Shown here piece after piece: positions 8,558 through 17,098 of a stretch of 64,000 nt of DNA. Each line of letters begins with the position of its first letter. Within the stretch, counting starts at the first letter, position 1. Origin of the DNA: Melastoma dodecandrum (Eukaryota; Streptophyta; Magnoliopsida; Myrtales; Melastomataceae). The position numbers and the translations under genes were made by a program. The notes beneath the pieces are model-generated. The model was not told the origin of the DNA and searched no databases. It saw only the letters and a program-made list of their open reading frames with translations. The stretch lies in contig JARUPY010000385.1 of the NCBI GenBank assembly GCA_029817715.1, forward strand, positions 806,001-870,000, written 5' to 3'.

Positions 8558-8863
8558 GTGGCGGTCTTCGAGACGCTGAAGGTCGATCTGACGGTTGTGC
8601 TGGGCCGCACCCGCATGCCGCTGCACATGCTGCTGCGCATGGGCCGCGGCGCCGTGATCGAGCTCGATGCGAGCGACAGCGACATGGTCGAGATCCTGGC
8701 CAACGACCATCCCATCGCCCGCGGCCAGATCGTGGTGACGGGCGACCGCATCTCCGTGGAGGTGACGGAGCTGATCCGCAAGGCGGCCTCGATCGTGGAG
8801 CCCGGCGTCAGCATCGGCGACGGCGCGGCGTCGCTTCTGGAGAGCGGGTACGAATCCACGTGA
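8558..8863 (+). CDS. fliN: FliN-type flagellar switch / SpoA-domain protein
   Basis: About 101 residues forming one SpoA (FliN/FliM C-terminal) domain: LKVDLTVVLGRTRMPLHMLLRMG, then GAVIELD, the DIxxNDHPIARGQIVV strand and RISVEVTELI. Such proteins build the C-ring that sets flagellar rotation, or its type III secretion equivalent. I chose the GTG at 8558 because the longer ATG frame from 8447 would run into the lipB start and adds residues unlike the family. It sits alone, away from other flagellar genes in this window, so a specialised or secondary FliN is possible. A Ser/Thr tail ends the protein. Confidence 0.75.
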   Translation: MAVFETLKVDLTVVLGRTRMPLHMLLRMGRGAVIELDASDSDMVEILANDHPIARGQIVVTGDRISVEVTELIRKAASIVEPGVSIGDGAASLLESGYEST

Positions 8864-8986
8864 GCGAGGCGCTTGTCGGCGCCCGGCCGATCTGTTATCC
8901 GCTGCGCCGCCGACACCGTACCGGCCTCCGGGATCTCCCGCGGGCCGCCTCTGTCGAGCGAACGGACACGGATCATCGCGTCCGAT

Positions 8987-9071
8987 GCGGCCATGGCGGA
9001 ATTGGTAGACGCGCTAGCTTGAGGTGCTAGTCCCGCGAGGGGTGGAGGTTCGAGTCCTCTTGGCCGCACCA
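8987..9071 (+). tRNA. tRNA-Leu (anticodon GAG)
   Basis: An 85-base cloverleaf including an encoded CCA end (9069-9071). The acceptor stem is GCGGCCA / TGGCCGC. The anticodon arm is CTAGC-TTGAGGT-GCTAG, giving anticodon GAG. It has a long variable arm (class II) and a T arm GGAGG-TTCGAGT-CCTCT. It would read CUC and CUU. Confidence 0.97.
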
Positions 9072-9197
9072 ACCTTCTTGATCGTCGAGAAGGTCCGGTG
9101 CATGACCCCGTGACGAACACGACCCCGTGACGAGCGGGCCGGTCGGTTGACCGTCGGGCGTCACCCGGAATCACCGAGAAGCCGCCCGCGCCCCGCA

Positions 9198-11177
9198 TCA
9201 ATCGGTCGGGCCCTCCGGCAGGCCGGCCATGCGCGCGCCCTCGACGATACGCTGGTATTCTTGCAGAAAAACCGGATCCTGCGAGTAATCCGCGGTCGAC
9301 ATCGTCCTGAGGTTGTAGCCTGGCATCAGTCTCAGAACTTGCGTGATCGCATCGCCGGCCTCCTCTCGGTGCCCGAGCCACGCGTGGGCAGCCGCGAGAT
9401 CGAGGTAGGCAAAAAAGTAGGGCGCGTGCGAGACCGACCGGTTGCACCACCTGATCGCGTCTTCCCACTGCCCCAGGTGCGTGTGCGCGTGACAGATGTA
9501 GTATTCCCAGGCGTTGAGCAACGGATCCCGCGGGCTGAGCCGGATGGCCCTGTCGACATGGTCGAAGGTCTCCCGGGCCTTTCCCGCCCACAGCTTCATG
9601 ATCCCCGCCAGGGCGTACGCGATGGCCATGTTGGGGTCGTACTCGATGGCGATCGCGATCTCCCTCTGGCCGCCCTCGAAATCCTTCGTCGCGCGTAGGA
9701 CTTCGGCCTTCACGTAATGCGCCATCGGACTCTGGGGCGCGGATTCCAGACCCTGACTGGCGAGGACCGTGGCAAGATGCCTGTCCTGGGCGATGTCCTT
9801 GCTGACCTTGGTGTTGACGGCCTGCGCGATGGCCCGCGCAAGGCCGATTTTCGCCTGTGACGAGTGCGGGTCCGCCTGCAGGCTCTGCTCGAACCGCGCC
9901 CGCGCCTCCGACGTGTTCGCCGGCGTCCGAGGCCGGTTGAGGGCCGCCCAGCCGAGCATGCTCAGGTCTGCGGCCGTCGGGTTGCTGGATCCCTCGCGAA
10001 GGATCCGCAGACCTTCCGCCTGGCTCAACTGCACGTCCAGGGAGCGCGCGAGACGCGCGACGAACTCGGCCTGAATCTGGCCGAGACGGCTGCGTTCCCC
10101 CTCGAACCGGTCCGCCCAGAGATGCGCCCCGGTCTCCGTAGAGATGAGCTGCGCATTCAGGACGACATGATCGCCTGTGCGGCGGACGCTGCCCTCCAGG
10201 GCGTAACGGACGCCGAGGTCGCGCCCGACCTGCTTCACGTCGACCGCCTTGCCCTTGTAGGTGAAGGCGGTGTTGCGTGCGATCACGAAGCTGCCGGCGA
10301 GATGCGACAGGTCGGTGGTCAGATCCTCCGTCAGCCCATCCGCGAAGAACTCCTGCTCCGGATCGCTGCTCAGGTTGGCAAACGGCAGCACCACCAGCGA
10401 CAGCGGCGGCAGCGGCTTGGGCGGCAGGCCGTTCTGGACCGCCAACGTGATGTCGGCCCGCGGCGGCTGGCGCGCCACGATGAACCAGGCCGCGAACCCC
10501 GTGGCCGCGAGGATCGCGGCTCCGGCCAGCAGCCTCGCTCCGGTACGAACGCGTCGGGCCCGCGCCGGAGGCGCCGGCATCCCGCCAGGGGCCGGACCGG
10601 TCCCCGCGTCCTCCGCGTCGTCGTCGTCCTCGTCGTCGGGCAGGCTCAGGGCCTGGACGGACGCGGCCGAGAGCGCGAACACGCCCACGGGCCGGGCGAT
10701 GTTCTTCAGGTCGAGCTTGCCGCGGTCCTCGAACCGGCACGGCAGCCGGTCGCGCACCTGGTCGTGGACCGAGCGCGACACGCACAGGCCGCCCGGCTCG
10801 GCCAGGGGCTCCAGGCGGGCGGCCACGTTGACGCCGTCGCCGAACAGGTCGCCGTCGGCCTGGGCGAGCACGTCGCCGACCGTGATGCCGACGCGCAGGC
10901 GGAAGCGCCGTTCCTCGGGCAGGGCCGGTTCGCGCGCGGCCAGGGCCTGCTGGATGCGCAGCGCGCAGGTGACGGCGCGCAGCGGGCTGGGGAACTCCAC
11001 CAGCAGGCCGTCGCCCATGGACTTGACGATGCGGCCCTGGGCGGCGTGGATGGCCGGGTCGGTGACCTCGCGGCGCAGGGCCTTCAGGCGGCGGATCGTG
11101 CCGGCCTCGTCGGCGCCCATGAGCCGGCTGTAGCCGACGATATCGGCCACGAGGATCGCCGCCAGACGCCTATTCAT
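9198..11177 (-). CDS. Class III adenylate/guanylate cyclase with membrane helix and TPR-like C-terminus
   Basis: A 659-residue signalling protein. Residues 1-170 are a class III nucleotide cyclase domain, with metal-binding Asp12 (VADIVGYSRLM) and Asp56 (KSMGDGLLVEF). A short acidic stretch (DDEDDDDAED, 181-190) and one membrane helix (about 215-234) follow. Next is a FlgO/TolB-N-like domain (VLPFANLSSDPEQEFFADGL, about 262-400), then alpha-helical TPR-like repeats to the end. Rhizobial genomes carry many such cyclases. They make cAMP from ATP in the cytoplasm, and the C-terminal part probably senses or binds partners. The start ATG at 11177 is directly before MNRRLAAILVADIVGYS, as in the family. 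Confidence 0.88.
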   Translation of the reverse strand: MNRRLAAILVADIVGYSRLMGADEAGTIRRLKALRREVTDPAIHAAQGRIVKSMGDGLLVEFPSPLRAVTCALRIQQALAAREPALPEERRFRLRVGITVGDVLAQADGDLFGDGVNVAARLEPLAEPGGLCVSRSVHDQVRDRLPCRFEDRGKLDLKNIARPVGVFALSAASVQALSLPDDEDDDDAEDAGTGPAPGGMPAPPARARRVRTGARLLAGAAILAATGFAAWFIVARQPPRADITLAVQNGLPPKPLPPLSLVVLPFANLSSDPEQEFFADGLTEDLTTDLSHLAGSFVIARNTAFTYKGKAVDVKQVGRDLGVRYALEGSVRRTGDHVVLNAQLISTETGAHLWADRFEGERSRLGQIQAEFVARLARSLDVQLSQAEGLRILREGSSNPTAADLSMLGWAALNRPRTPANTSEARARFEQSLQADPHSSQAKIGLARAIAQAVNTKVSKDIAQDRHLATVLASQGLESAPQSPMAHYVKAEVLRATKDFEGGQREIAIAIEYDPNMAIAYALAGIMKLWAGKARETFDHVDRAIRLSPRDPLLNAWEYYICHAHTHLGQWEDAIRWCNRSVSHAPYFFAYLDLAAAHAWLGHREEAGDAITQVLRLMPGYNLRTMSTADYSQDPVFLQEYQRIVEGARMAGLPEGPTD

Positions 11178-11367
11178 CGATGTGTGGCCTCACGCGCATG
11201 CAACTCGGACGCGGCCCCGTCTCGGCACGGTCATAGCATGGGGCGGGGCGCGGAAGGCAAGATTATCGCTGCGCGTATCTGTATTGGCTGCGCGCGTGCG
11301 GATTATCACCGCCGCGAAAACAACATCGGCGCATCCTGAACCCTCGATGCCGACGAGGGAGCCCGCC

Positions 11368-11589
11368 ATGTGGAACCGGATCATCGCGTCCATGACGTCC
11401 TGGTTTGCCAACGCGCGCAGCAGCCGCGATCTGTGCCGACTCGATTGCAGATGCCTCGAAGATATGGGCCTCCACCCGAAAGACGTGGCCGCGGGCCTGG
11501 GACCCTCATGCCATCGGCTTCGGCATCACCCGTCTTGGGATGACGACTTCCGACCTGTGGTACGCGCGGCAAACCGCCGAGAATACTGA
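11368..11589 (+). CDS. DUF1127-family small protein
   Basis: A 73-residue protein. Its first 45 residues match the DUF1127 pattern: a short hydrophobic/amphipathic helix (MWNRIIASMTSWF), then RDLCRLDCRCLEDMGLHPKDV, equivalent to the family's L..LDDR.L.DIG..R.D. GAGGGAG seven bases upstream fixes the ATG at 11368. DUF1127 proteins are small, arginine- or cysteine-containing regulators in alphaproteobacteria, with roles in phosphate, carbon and RNA metabolism. No specific role can be assigned here. The two Cys residues replacing usual positions and the tail WDDDFRPVVRAANRREY are unusual. Confidence 0.7.
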   Translation: MWNRIIASMTSWFANARSSRDLCRLDCRCLEDMGLHPKDVAAGLGPSCHRLRHHPSWDDDFRPVVRAANRREY

Positions 11590-11730
11590 AGGATATTTTC
11601 TCAATACCTTATGACGCGGCCGCGAGAGAACCGGCCGTCCCGCGACCCGGAGGCCTGCGCCGGAACCAGCCCGGACAGCCATGGGTTGATAGCGGACCCC
11701 GGATCCGTAACGCCCGAGCGCAGAGTGCCC

Positions 11731-12519
11731 ATGAGCGCGCCTGTCACGTCATTCCTCGCCGTCGGGGCCGCCTTCGCCGCCGGCATCGCGGTCACCGCGG
11801 CCTATGTCGGCGTCCCGTCCGAGACGGCAGGAGCCCGGCCGGGCATGATGGGAGGTGCCCCGGAGGCGAGTGCCCCGAGCCAGCCCCCGCGTGTCGCCGC
11901 GCGCACACCCGCATCGCGAAAGCCCGAGGCGGGTTCCGGGAAGGCCGAGACCCCATCCGCCGCGGAGACGTGGGTCGATCCGGTCAAGCAGCGGAATGCC
12001 GCAGCGGCGGGCACGCCGCCCCGCCCCCCGTTGGTGTTCCACGTCGATCGCGCGCGGGCCGGGGAGGATGCGGCTCACCCGATGGACGCCGCGGTGATGC
12101 CGCCGCACCGGCCGAAGGCCTCCGAGTTCCTCGCGAAGGCAGCGGGGCGGCGCAATCCGGACGCCGCGAGCGAACCGGCGGATCGGATCGCCGCGTCACG
12201 GCCCTCAGGCGCTGCGCCGTCCCGCAAGCCGCAGGCGTCCCGGCAAGTCGCGAGCTCGCAGCGTCGGACGACCGGCGCCCGGGTCTCGGTGTCCGAGGTC
12301 GAGCCGGACGACGGCCGCTTCCCGGTCGCGGGGCAGGCACGCCGGGCCACCGTCGCGCGGCGGGACTTCGCGGGCTGGCCGCCCGACCCTTATGCCCTGC
12401 GGAACCCCGACGGCGTCGACCGCTACGAGCGGGACGTCGCGGACCGCCCGCCCGTCATGCGCCGCCGCGTCACCGCCGCCGAAACCGGCGGTGTCCTGCG
12501 CTGGCTTGAGGAACCGTGA
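11731..12519 (+). CDS. Hypothetical N-terminally anchored or secreted protein, Pro/Ala/Arg-rich
   Basis: About 262 residues with no family I recognise. An N-terminal hydrophobic stretch (SAPVTSFLAVGAAFAAGIAVTA would be the helix, residues about 5-25) is followed by a long, disordered Ala/Pro/Arg/Ser-rich region. A more ordered end contains DFAGWPPDPYALRNPDGVDRYERD. Codon use is normal for the genome, so it is probably real. The ATG at 11731 is preferred because it opens with the hydrophobic stretch; the frame is open from 11611. Its GTGA stop overlaps the next start, so the two are probably translated together. Confidence 0.55.
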   Translation: MSAPVTSFLAVGAAFAAGIAVTAAYVGVPSETAGARPGMMGGAPEASAPSQPPRVAARTPASRKPEAGSGKAETPSAAETWVDPVKQRNAAAAGTPPRPPLVFHVDRARAGEDAAHPMDAAVMPPHRPKASEFLAKAAGRRNPDAASEPADRIAASRPSGAAPSRKPQASRQVASSQRRTTGARVSVSEVEPDDGRFPVAGQARRATVARRDFAGWPPDPYALRNPDGVDRYERDVADRPPVMRRRVTAAETGGVLRWLEEP

Positions 12520-13043
12520 GCCGTCCGGTCCGAGAGATGACAGCGCGCATGATGACCATCCGGACCTTGATGACCATCCGGACCTTGGCCGCCGGCGCCG
12601 TCGCGGCCGCCATCCTGGGGCCGAGCGCGGCCGACGCGCTCGGCCCCGGGGACATGAAGGCCCGCACGGCCGTGATCGCGGACCGCTACCTGCAGATCTG
12701 GTCCTCGAACAACGTGAGTCCCGTCGCGGACGTACCCTACATGTACGGCCGGACCGTCCAGTTCTACGGCAAGCCGTACACGCAGGCCGACCTCCAGGCG
12801 GAGAAGCGGCGGGCCATCGCCCAATGGCCCCTGCGGCGTTACGTGCATCGGCCCGGCACGATGCGGATCCTCTGCAACGTCGAAGCGCGCAAATGCGCCG
12901 CGCGGTCCACGATCGACTTCACGGTGGCCAATCCCGACCGGGGAAGCCGCAAGAGCGGTTCGGCGAAATTCGACCTGGGCGTCAGCTTCGCGGGCCCGCA
13001 CCCCGTCATCCTCTACGAGGACGGCAGTTCGAACAGGCGGTAG
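12516..13043 (+). CDS. Secreted NTF2-like protein of unknown function
   Basis: A 175-residue exported protein. A signal peptide (TLAAGAVAAAILGPSAADA) precedes a domain of about 130 residues: YLQIWSSNN, PYMYGRTVQFYGKPYT, EKRRAIAQWPLRRYVHRPG, then CNVEARKCAARSTIDF. This pattern resembles NTF2-like domains attached to alphaproteobacterial periplasmic proteins. A GTG at 12516 overlaps the previous stop (GTGA); ATGs at 12537, 12552 and 12570 are alternatives. An 18-base tandem repeat near the start encodes MTIRTL twice. The two cysteines (in CNVEARKC) could form a disulfide. Confidence 0.6.
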   Translation: MSRPVREMTARMMTIRTLMTIRTLAAGAVAAAILGPSAADALGPGDMKARTAVIADRYLQIWSSNNVSPVADVPYMYGRTVQFYGKPYTQADLQAEKRRAIAQWPLRRYVHRPGTMRILCNVEARKCAARSTIDFTVANPDRGSRKSGSAKFDLGVSFAGPHPVILYEDGSSNRR

Positions 13044-13103
13044 GCCGGCGCGGGCCTGACGCTCCGGCTTCCGAGCGGAACTGACGCTGCACGTCACGCC
13101 GCG

Positions 13104-13545
13104 AACGTGTCTCTCGGCCTGAAGGCCGGCCCGACCTTCGCCACCTCGATCCCCGCCGCAATCCTCTCCATGGCTCTGCTGCGCCGCCGGTCCGGCGCCG
13201 CGGTCCTGGAGAACAATATCGTCCAGACCATCGCGTCCGCGGCCGGCAACCTCGCCTGCATCATCTTCGTCCTGCCGGGGCTGGTAATGATCGGCTGGTG
13301 GCAGGGCTTTCCGTGGCTCACCACCGCAGGCATCACCCTCACCGGCGGCATCCTCGGCGTGATGTTCTCCGTGCCCCTGCGCCGGGCGCTCGTGGTGGAG
13401 TCCGATCTGCCCTTCCCCGAGGGCCGCGCCGCCGCCGAGGTGCTGGTGGTCGGCTCGGAAAGCCGCGCCGGCGAGGCGGACAGCGCGCTCGGCCTGCGCC
13501 TGCTGGCCTGGAACAGCCTCGCCTCGGCGGGCTTTTCGGGGCCCG
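13104..13545 (+). pseudogene. Remnant of an OPT-family oligopeptide transporter
   Basis: The frame here encodes about 145 residues that clearly match the early part of OPT transporters: NVSLGLKAGPTFATSIPAA, then ILENNIVQTIASAAGNLA, FVLPGLVMIGWWQGFPW, GGILGVMFSVPLRRALV and DLPFPEGRAAAEVL. Full OPT proteins are about 600-700 residues with many helices. Here both the first helix and everything after residue about 170 are missing, and the sequence becomes unrelated near 13545. A short match (ELTL) to the residues before the first helix is visible in another frame at 13078-13089, suggesting an internal deletion. It is not expected to function. Confidence 0.75.
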
Positions 13546-13862
13546 GATCGAGGGCACGCGGAGGTCGAGCCGTGCGCGGTCGGGGCCCGTGCCATGCGCC
13601 GCTCCGGGCCGCCGTTCATTGACTTCGCAGGCGCACACCGTCATATCGGCGATGCAGCGTCAGCGGCCGTCATGGCCCGCTTGAGGGGGCTGCGTGACGG
13701 ATCGGGCGCCACCCGGCGTGATCCGGCCCCCCTCTTCATAACGTGCATGCACCCGGGCCGCCCCATCACGCGGGCTGCCCCCTGCCAACGGACCGGCCCG
13801 ATCATGGCCCAACTCGCCAGTGCGCGAGGTGCCCGGCCAGTCCTGCTGCATCGGATACATCC
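13546..13862. other. Gap between the OPT remnant and rhlE
   Basis: No gene, RNA or clear repeat was recognised in these roughly 320 bases. It presumably contains the rhlE promoter and leader, plus decayed sequence from the transporter deletion. Confidence 0.3.
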
Positions 13863-15401
13863 TTGACCCAATTCACCGATTTCGGCCTCGCCCAGCCCGT
13901 TCTGCGGGCACTCAGCGAGGCCGGCTACGTCGCACCGACCCCGATCCAGGCCCAGGCGATCCCGCCGGCCATGACGGGCCGCGACCTCTGCGGCATCGCC
14001 CAGACCGGCACCGGCAAGACCGCGGCCTTCGCGCTGCCGATCCTGCACCGCCTCTCGCTCTCGGACCGCCGCGCCCCGCGCCGTGGCTGCCGGGTGCTGG
14101 TGCTCTCGCCGACCCGCGAGCTCGCCAACCAGATCGCCGAGTCCTTCTCGGATTACGGCCGTCACCTGTCCTACACCACCACGGTGGTGTTCGGCGGCGT
14201 CACCATCAGCCGCCAGGAGCGGGCGCTGGCGCCGGGCGTCGACATCCTCGTCGCCACCCCGGGCCGGCTGATCGACCTGATCGAGCGCCGGTCGCTGACG
14301 CTGGAGGGCGTCGAGATCCTCGTCCTCGACGAGGCCGACCAGATGCTCGACCTCGGCTTCATCCACGCCCTCAAGCGCATCCAGCGGCTTGTGCCCGCCA
14401 AGCGCCAGACCCTGTTCTTCTCGGCCACCATGCCGAAGACGATCGCCGGGCTCGCCGCCCAGTACCTCAAGGACCCGGTCCAGGTCGCGGTAACGCCCGT
14501 CGCCACCACGGCCGAGCGGGTCGAGCAGCAGGTGATCTTCGTCCATACCGGCGCCAAGCAGGCACTGCTGGGCCACATCCTGCGCGATCCGGCGATCGAG
14601 CGCGTCCTCGTCTTCACCCGCACCAAGCACGGGGCGGACCGGGTCGTGCGCGGCCTCGACAAGGTCGGCATCGCGGCGGCCGCGATCCACGGCAACAAGA
14701 GCCAGCCCCAGCGCGAGCGGGCACTCGCCGCCTTCAAGGACGGCTCCTGCCGGGTCCTGGTCGCCACCGACATCGCGGCCCGGGGCATCGACGTCGAGGG
14801 CGTGAGCCACGTGGTCAATTTCGACCTGCCGAACGTGCCGGAGAGCTACGTCCACCGGATCGGCCGCACCGCGCGCGCCGGCGCCGACGGGCTCGCCATC
14901 TCGTTCTGCAACGACGAGGAGAAGGCCTACCTGCGCGACATCGAGCGGATCACCCGCCAGAAGGTGCCGGTGGCGGGTTTCCCCGAGGGCTTCAACCCAC
15001 CCTCGCGCCAGGAGGCGGCCGAGATCGCCCGCGAGGAGGAGCGCCGGCCCGAGCGGCAGCAGCGCCCCGGCGGCGGCCGTCCGGGCCAGCGGTCCCGGCC
15101 GCAGCAGGGCCGTCCCCAGCAGGGCCGGCCCGAGGGCGGCCGCGGCTTCGGCGGCCAGGGCCAGGGCGCGCCCCGTCAGGGTCGGCCGCAGGAGAGCCGC
15201 GCCGACGGCCGCGGCCACGCTCCGCAGGGTCGCGACACCCGTCCGGACAACCGGCCTGCCCGGCCGCAGGGCGAGCAGCGCCCGAACCAGGGCCGCCCGA
15301 ATCGCGACGCCCGGCCCCAGCGTGCTGAGGCCCGCCCGCGCAGCGGCGGCGGTAGCGAAGGTCGGAGCATCGGCTGGCTGGAGCGGGCACCCCGCTCCTG
15401 A
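13863..15401 (+). CDS. rhlE: DEAD-box ATP-dependent RNA helicase, RhlE type
   Basis: About 512 residues. The order is: Q motif (GYVAPTPIQ, residues 21-29), Walker A AQTGTGKT (46-53), PTREL (83-87), DEAD (156-159), SAT in FFSATMPK (about 190), and the second RecA domain ending [10 protein letters not shown]. From about residue 380 the tail is disordered and rich in Gly, Arg, Gln and Pro (repeats such as GRPQQGRPE), typical of RNA-binding tails of RhlE proteins. It would unwind RNA duplexes in ribosome assembly or mRNA decay. The family start MTxFxDFGLA corresponds to a TTG at 13863. A GTG at 13743 is in frame, but the extra 40 residues are unlike the family. Confidence 0.9.
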   Translation: MTQFTDFGLAQPVLRALSEAGYVAPTPIQAQAIPPAMTGRDLCGIAQTGTGKTAAFALPILHRLSLSDRRAPRRGCRVLVLSPTRELANQIAESFSDYGRHLSYTTTVVFGGVTISRQERALAPGVDILVATPGRLIDLIERRSLTLEGVEILVLDEADQMLDLGFIHALKRIQRLVPAKRQTLFFSATMPKTIAGLAAQYLKDPVQVAVTPVATTAERVEQQVIFVHTGAKQALLGHILRDPAIERVLVFTRTKHGADRVVRGLDKVGIAAAAIHGNKSQPQRERALAAFKDGSCRVLVATDIAARGIDVEGVSHVVNFDLPNVPESYVHRIGRTARAGADGLAISFCNDEEKAYLRDIERITRQKVPVAGFPEGFNPPSRQEAAEIAREEERRPERQQRPGGGRPGQRSRPQQGRPQQGRPEGGRGFGGQGQGAPRQGRPQESRADGRGHAPQGRDTRPDNRPARPQGEQRPNQGRPNRDARPQRAEARPRSGGGSEGRSIGWLERAPRS

Positions 15402-15424
15402 AGCGAACGGCACGCTCATGATCA

Positions 15425-15466
15425 CGAAGCCATCCCGGACGGACGGTCCGGGATGGCTTCGCTTTT
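15425..15466 (+). terminator. Rho-independent terminator of rhlE
   Basis: A perfect 16-base stem (15425-15440 with 15446-15461) and a five-base loop, followed by CTTTT. It lies 24 bases after the rhlE stop. Confidence 0.88.
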
Positions 15467-15716
15467 GAAGATCACCCTGAGACAGTACGCCTCAGGGCGT
15501 TCCGGTCACGGTTTCAGCGCCCTCGTCTCTGCGCGCGACGCAATCCAGTCGGCGCCGGGCTTTTGAATGGCGCGCAGCCCTGGGTCATTTCGCTGTGCTC
15601 GCGAAGACGGAAGGGCTTCCGCCGGCGGGATTCTTCATCCGGAAGCCGGATCGGCCACCTTTACCGCGCGACGCGGCGAACCCATCTCACTCGGAATTGC
15701 ACAGGGAGCCGGCACC

Positions 15717-15902
15717 ATGCGGTTCGAACTCTACCGGGATGCGAAGGGCGAGTGGCGCTGGCGCCTGCGGGCGCGCAACGGCGAGGTGGTCGCCGATTCG
15801 GGCGAGGGCTATGTCCGCCGCGAGGATTGCGAGCACGGCATCGCCCTCGTGCGCCAGAGCGCCGAGGCGCGCATCGAGGATATGACCACGAAGATCGCCT
15901 GA
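15717..15902 (+). CDS. YegP/DUF1508-family small protein
   Basis: A 61-residue protein of one DUF1508 repeat: MRFELYRDAKGEWRWRLRAR, NGEVVADSGEGY, then a helix beginning RREDCEHGI and SAEARI. AGGGAG eight bases upstream fixes the ATG at 15717; the longer frame to 15567 does not resemble the family. DUF1508 proteins are often stress-induced, but their biochemical role is not established. The gene is monocistronic. Confidence 0.85.
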   Translation: MRFELYRDAKGEWRWRLRARNGEVVADSGEGYVRREDCEHGIALVRQSAEARIEDMTTKIA

Positions 15903-15953
15903 TCCGGCAGGTCCCTACCCGCGGTCAACCCTGTCCGAATCTCCGCAGCGGTT

Positions 15954-15991
15954 ACGCTGCAACGCTTCGCCTCGCCCACGCGTTGCAGCGT
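15954..15991 (+). promoter_or_regulatory. Perfect 12-base inverted repeat upstream of a small secreted protein gene
   Basis: ACGCTGCAACGC (15954-15965) pairs exactly with GCGTTGCAGCGT (15980-15991) across a 14-base loop. No T-run follows, so it is not a standard terminator. It lies in the 166-base gap between the DUF1508 gene and the next gene, and could be an operator pair or an RNA hairpin in the 5' leader. Confidence 0.4.
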
Positions 15992-16068
15992 CTCGGACCG
16001 GGCGGAGAATCCTCGCTTCCCGTGCGGTTCGTCGTCCGAGACGCAATCACACGAAGGGAGTCGAGACC

Positions 16069-16335
16069 GTGCTGAGGAAATTCCTGCTCGCGGCCCTGCT
16101 GGTGCTGGGTTTCGCGGCCGCGGCGCCGGAGGGTGCGTCCGCCGCGCCCATCGGTCCGGGGCTCGCCCTGCCGGCCACTGCCGCCCCGGCGGTGACCGAG
16201 AAGGCCCAGTACTACTACCGTCGCCGCTTCTACGGCCCGCGGCCCTTCTACCGCCGCCCGTACCACCGCCGCCTGTTCTACGGCCCGCGGCCCTACTGGC
16301 GCCGGCACTTCTGGCGCCGCCGGTTCTACTACTGA
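16069..16335 (+). CDS. Small secreted Arg/Tyr-rich protein
   Basis: An 88-residue protein beginning at a GTG (16069). A signal peptide (LLAALLVLGFAAAA, ending about residue 25) is followed by a short linker. The last 40 residues are almost entirely Tyr, Arg, Phe, Pro and His, in imperfect repeats of RRxFYGPRPxxRR. Similar Tyr/Arg-rich exported peptides are common in Methylobacterium and relatives and have no known function. The strong positive charge suggests binding to envelope polymers or nucleic acid, which is inference. A terminator follows directly. GAAGGGAG lies about nine bases upstream of the start. Confidence 0.65.
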   Translation: MLRKFLLAALLVLGFAAAAPEGASAAPIGPGLALPATAAPAVTEKAQYYYRRRFYGPRPFYRRPYHRRLFYGPRPYWRRHFWRRRFYY

Positions 16336-16355
16336 ACGATCTCTGACTTGAGGAA

Positions 16356-16386
16356 CCCGGCGGCTCCCCGAGCCGCCGGGCTTTTT
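16356..16386 (+). terminator. Rho-independent terminator after the Arg/Tyr-rich gene
   Basis: A perfect 10-base stem CCCGGCGGCT / AGCCGCCGGG with a five-base loop, followed by CTTTTT. Confidence 0.9.
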
Positions 16387-16481
16387 CGTGCCCCGATTCG
16401 GGATGCACGAACGAGCCACCTGCTTTATCATGCAGGAAACGGCGCCGGCGACGTCAGATCGCTCCACCCGGGAGGACGCCC

Positions 16482-16619
16482 ATGAACGATATCGCGCAAC
16501 GCGCCGAGCCTGCGGCGGCGACGCAGGACCTCTGGCAATCGATCCCGCTCGAATGCATCCTGAGCGCGGTCGCCGTGCTGCTGGCGGCTGGGCTCAAGCT
16601 CGCCGGCCTTCTGAGCTGA
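16482..16619 (+). CDS. 45-residue single-helix membrane protein
   Basis: A very small open frame with a strong ribosome binding site (GGGAGGAC, 5-8 bases before the ATG at 16482) and normal high-GC codon use. It encodes a polar N-terminus (MNDIAQRAEPAAATQDLWQ) followed by one hydrophobic helix, ILSAVAVLLAAGLKLAGLL, which ends the protein. It lies just upstream of the thioesterase gene, 26 bases apart, and may be its operon partner. No family was recognised. Small single-helix proteins of this type often regulate larger membrane proteins, but nothing specific can be said here. Confidence 0.55.
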   Translation: MNDIAQRAEPAAATQDLWQSIPLECILSAVAVLLAAGLKLAGLLS

Positions 16620-16645
16620 CGGCGCGCGACGGACGGGTGGACGGC

Positions 16646-17098
16646 ATGCAGCACGTCGGAATCGCATCGGCCGCGAGCGTGACGCCGCCTCCGGAACTCG
16701 ATCTGCCCAAGGGCGACCTGACGGTGCGCACCATCGCGATGCCGGCCGATACCAATGCCAACGGCGACATCTTCGGCGGCTGGGTGCTGTCGCAGATGGA
16801 CCAGGCCGGCGGCATCGCCGGTGTCGACCGGGCGCAGGGCCGGGTCGTCACTGTGGCGCTCGATGCCATGACCTTCATCCGCCCGGTCCGGGTCGGCGAC
16901 GTGCTGTGCGTCTACACCCGGGTCTCGCATGTCGGCCGCACCTCGATGAAGATCGAGGTCGAGGCCTGGGCGCGGCGTTTCTGCACCCAGGTCCGGGAGC
17001 GGGTGACGCAGGCCACCCTCACCTTCGTGGCGATCGACGAGGCCGGCCGCCCGCGGCCGATCCCGCCGGCCGTGCCCTCACCCTCCGCGGTTACTTGA
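16646..17098 (+). CDS. YciA-type acyl-CoA thioesterase (hotdog fold)
   Basis: A 150-residue cytoplasmic enzyme. The hotdog-fold motifs are clear: TNANGDIFGGWVLSQMDQAGG (first helix and catalytic loop, about residues 36-56), then AMTFIRPVRVGDVLCVY and RTSMKIEVEAW. Family members hydrolyse acyl-CoA thioesters, often broad in chain length. The ATG at 16646 gives a short N-terminal extension before LPKGDLTVRTIAMPAD. The last eight bases overlap the 3' end of the convergent sodC gene. The gene may be co-transcribed with the small membrane protein upstream. Confidence 0.9.
   Translation: MQHVGIASAASVTPPPELDLPKGDLTVRTIAMPADTNANGDIFGGWVLSQMDQAGGIAGVDRAQGRVVTVALDAMTFIRPVRVGDVLCVYTRVSHVGRTSMKIEVEAWARRFCTQVRERVTQATLTFVAIDEAGRPRPIPPAVPSPSAVT

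Noticed and set aside
13743..13862. N-terminal extension of RhlE from a GTG
   Set aside because: The extra 40 residues do not match the family, which begins with TQFTDFGLA directly.
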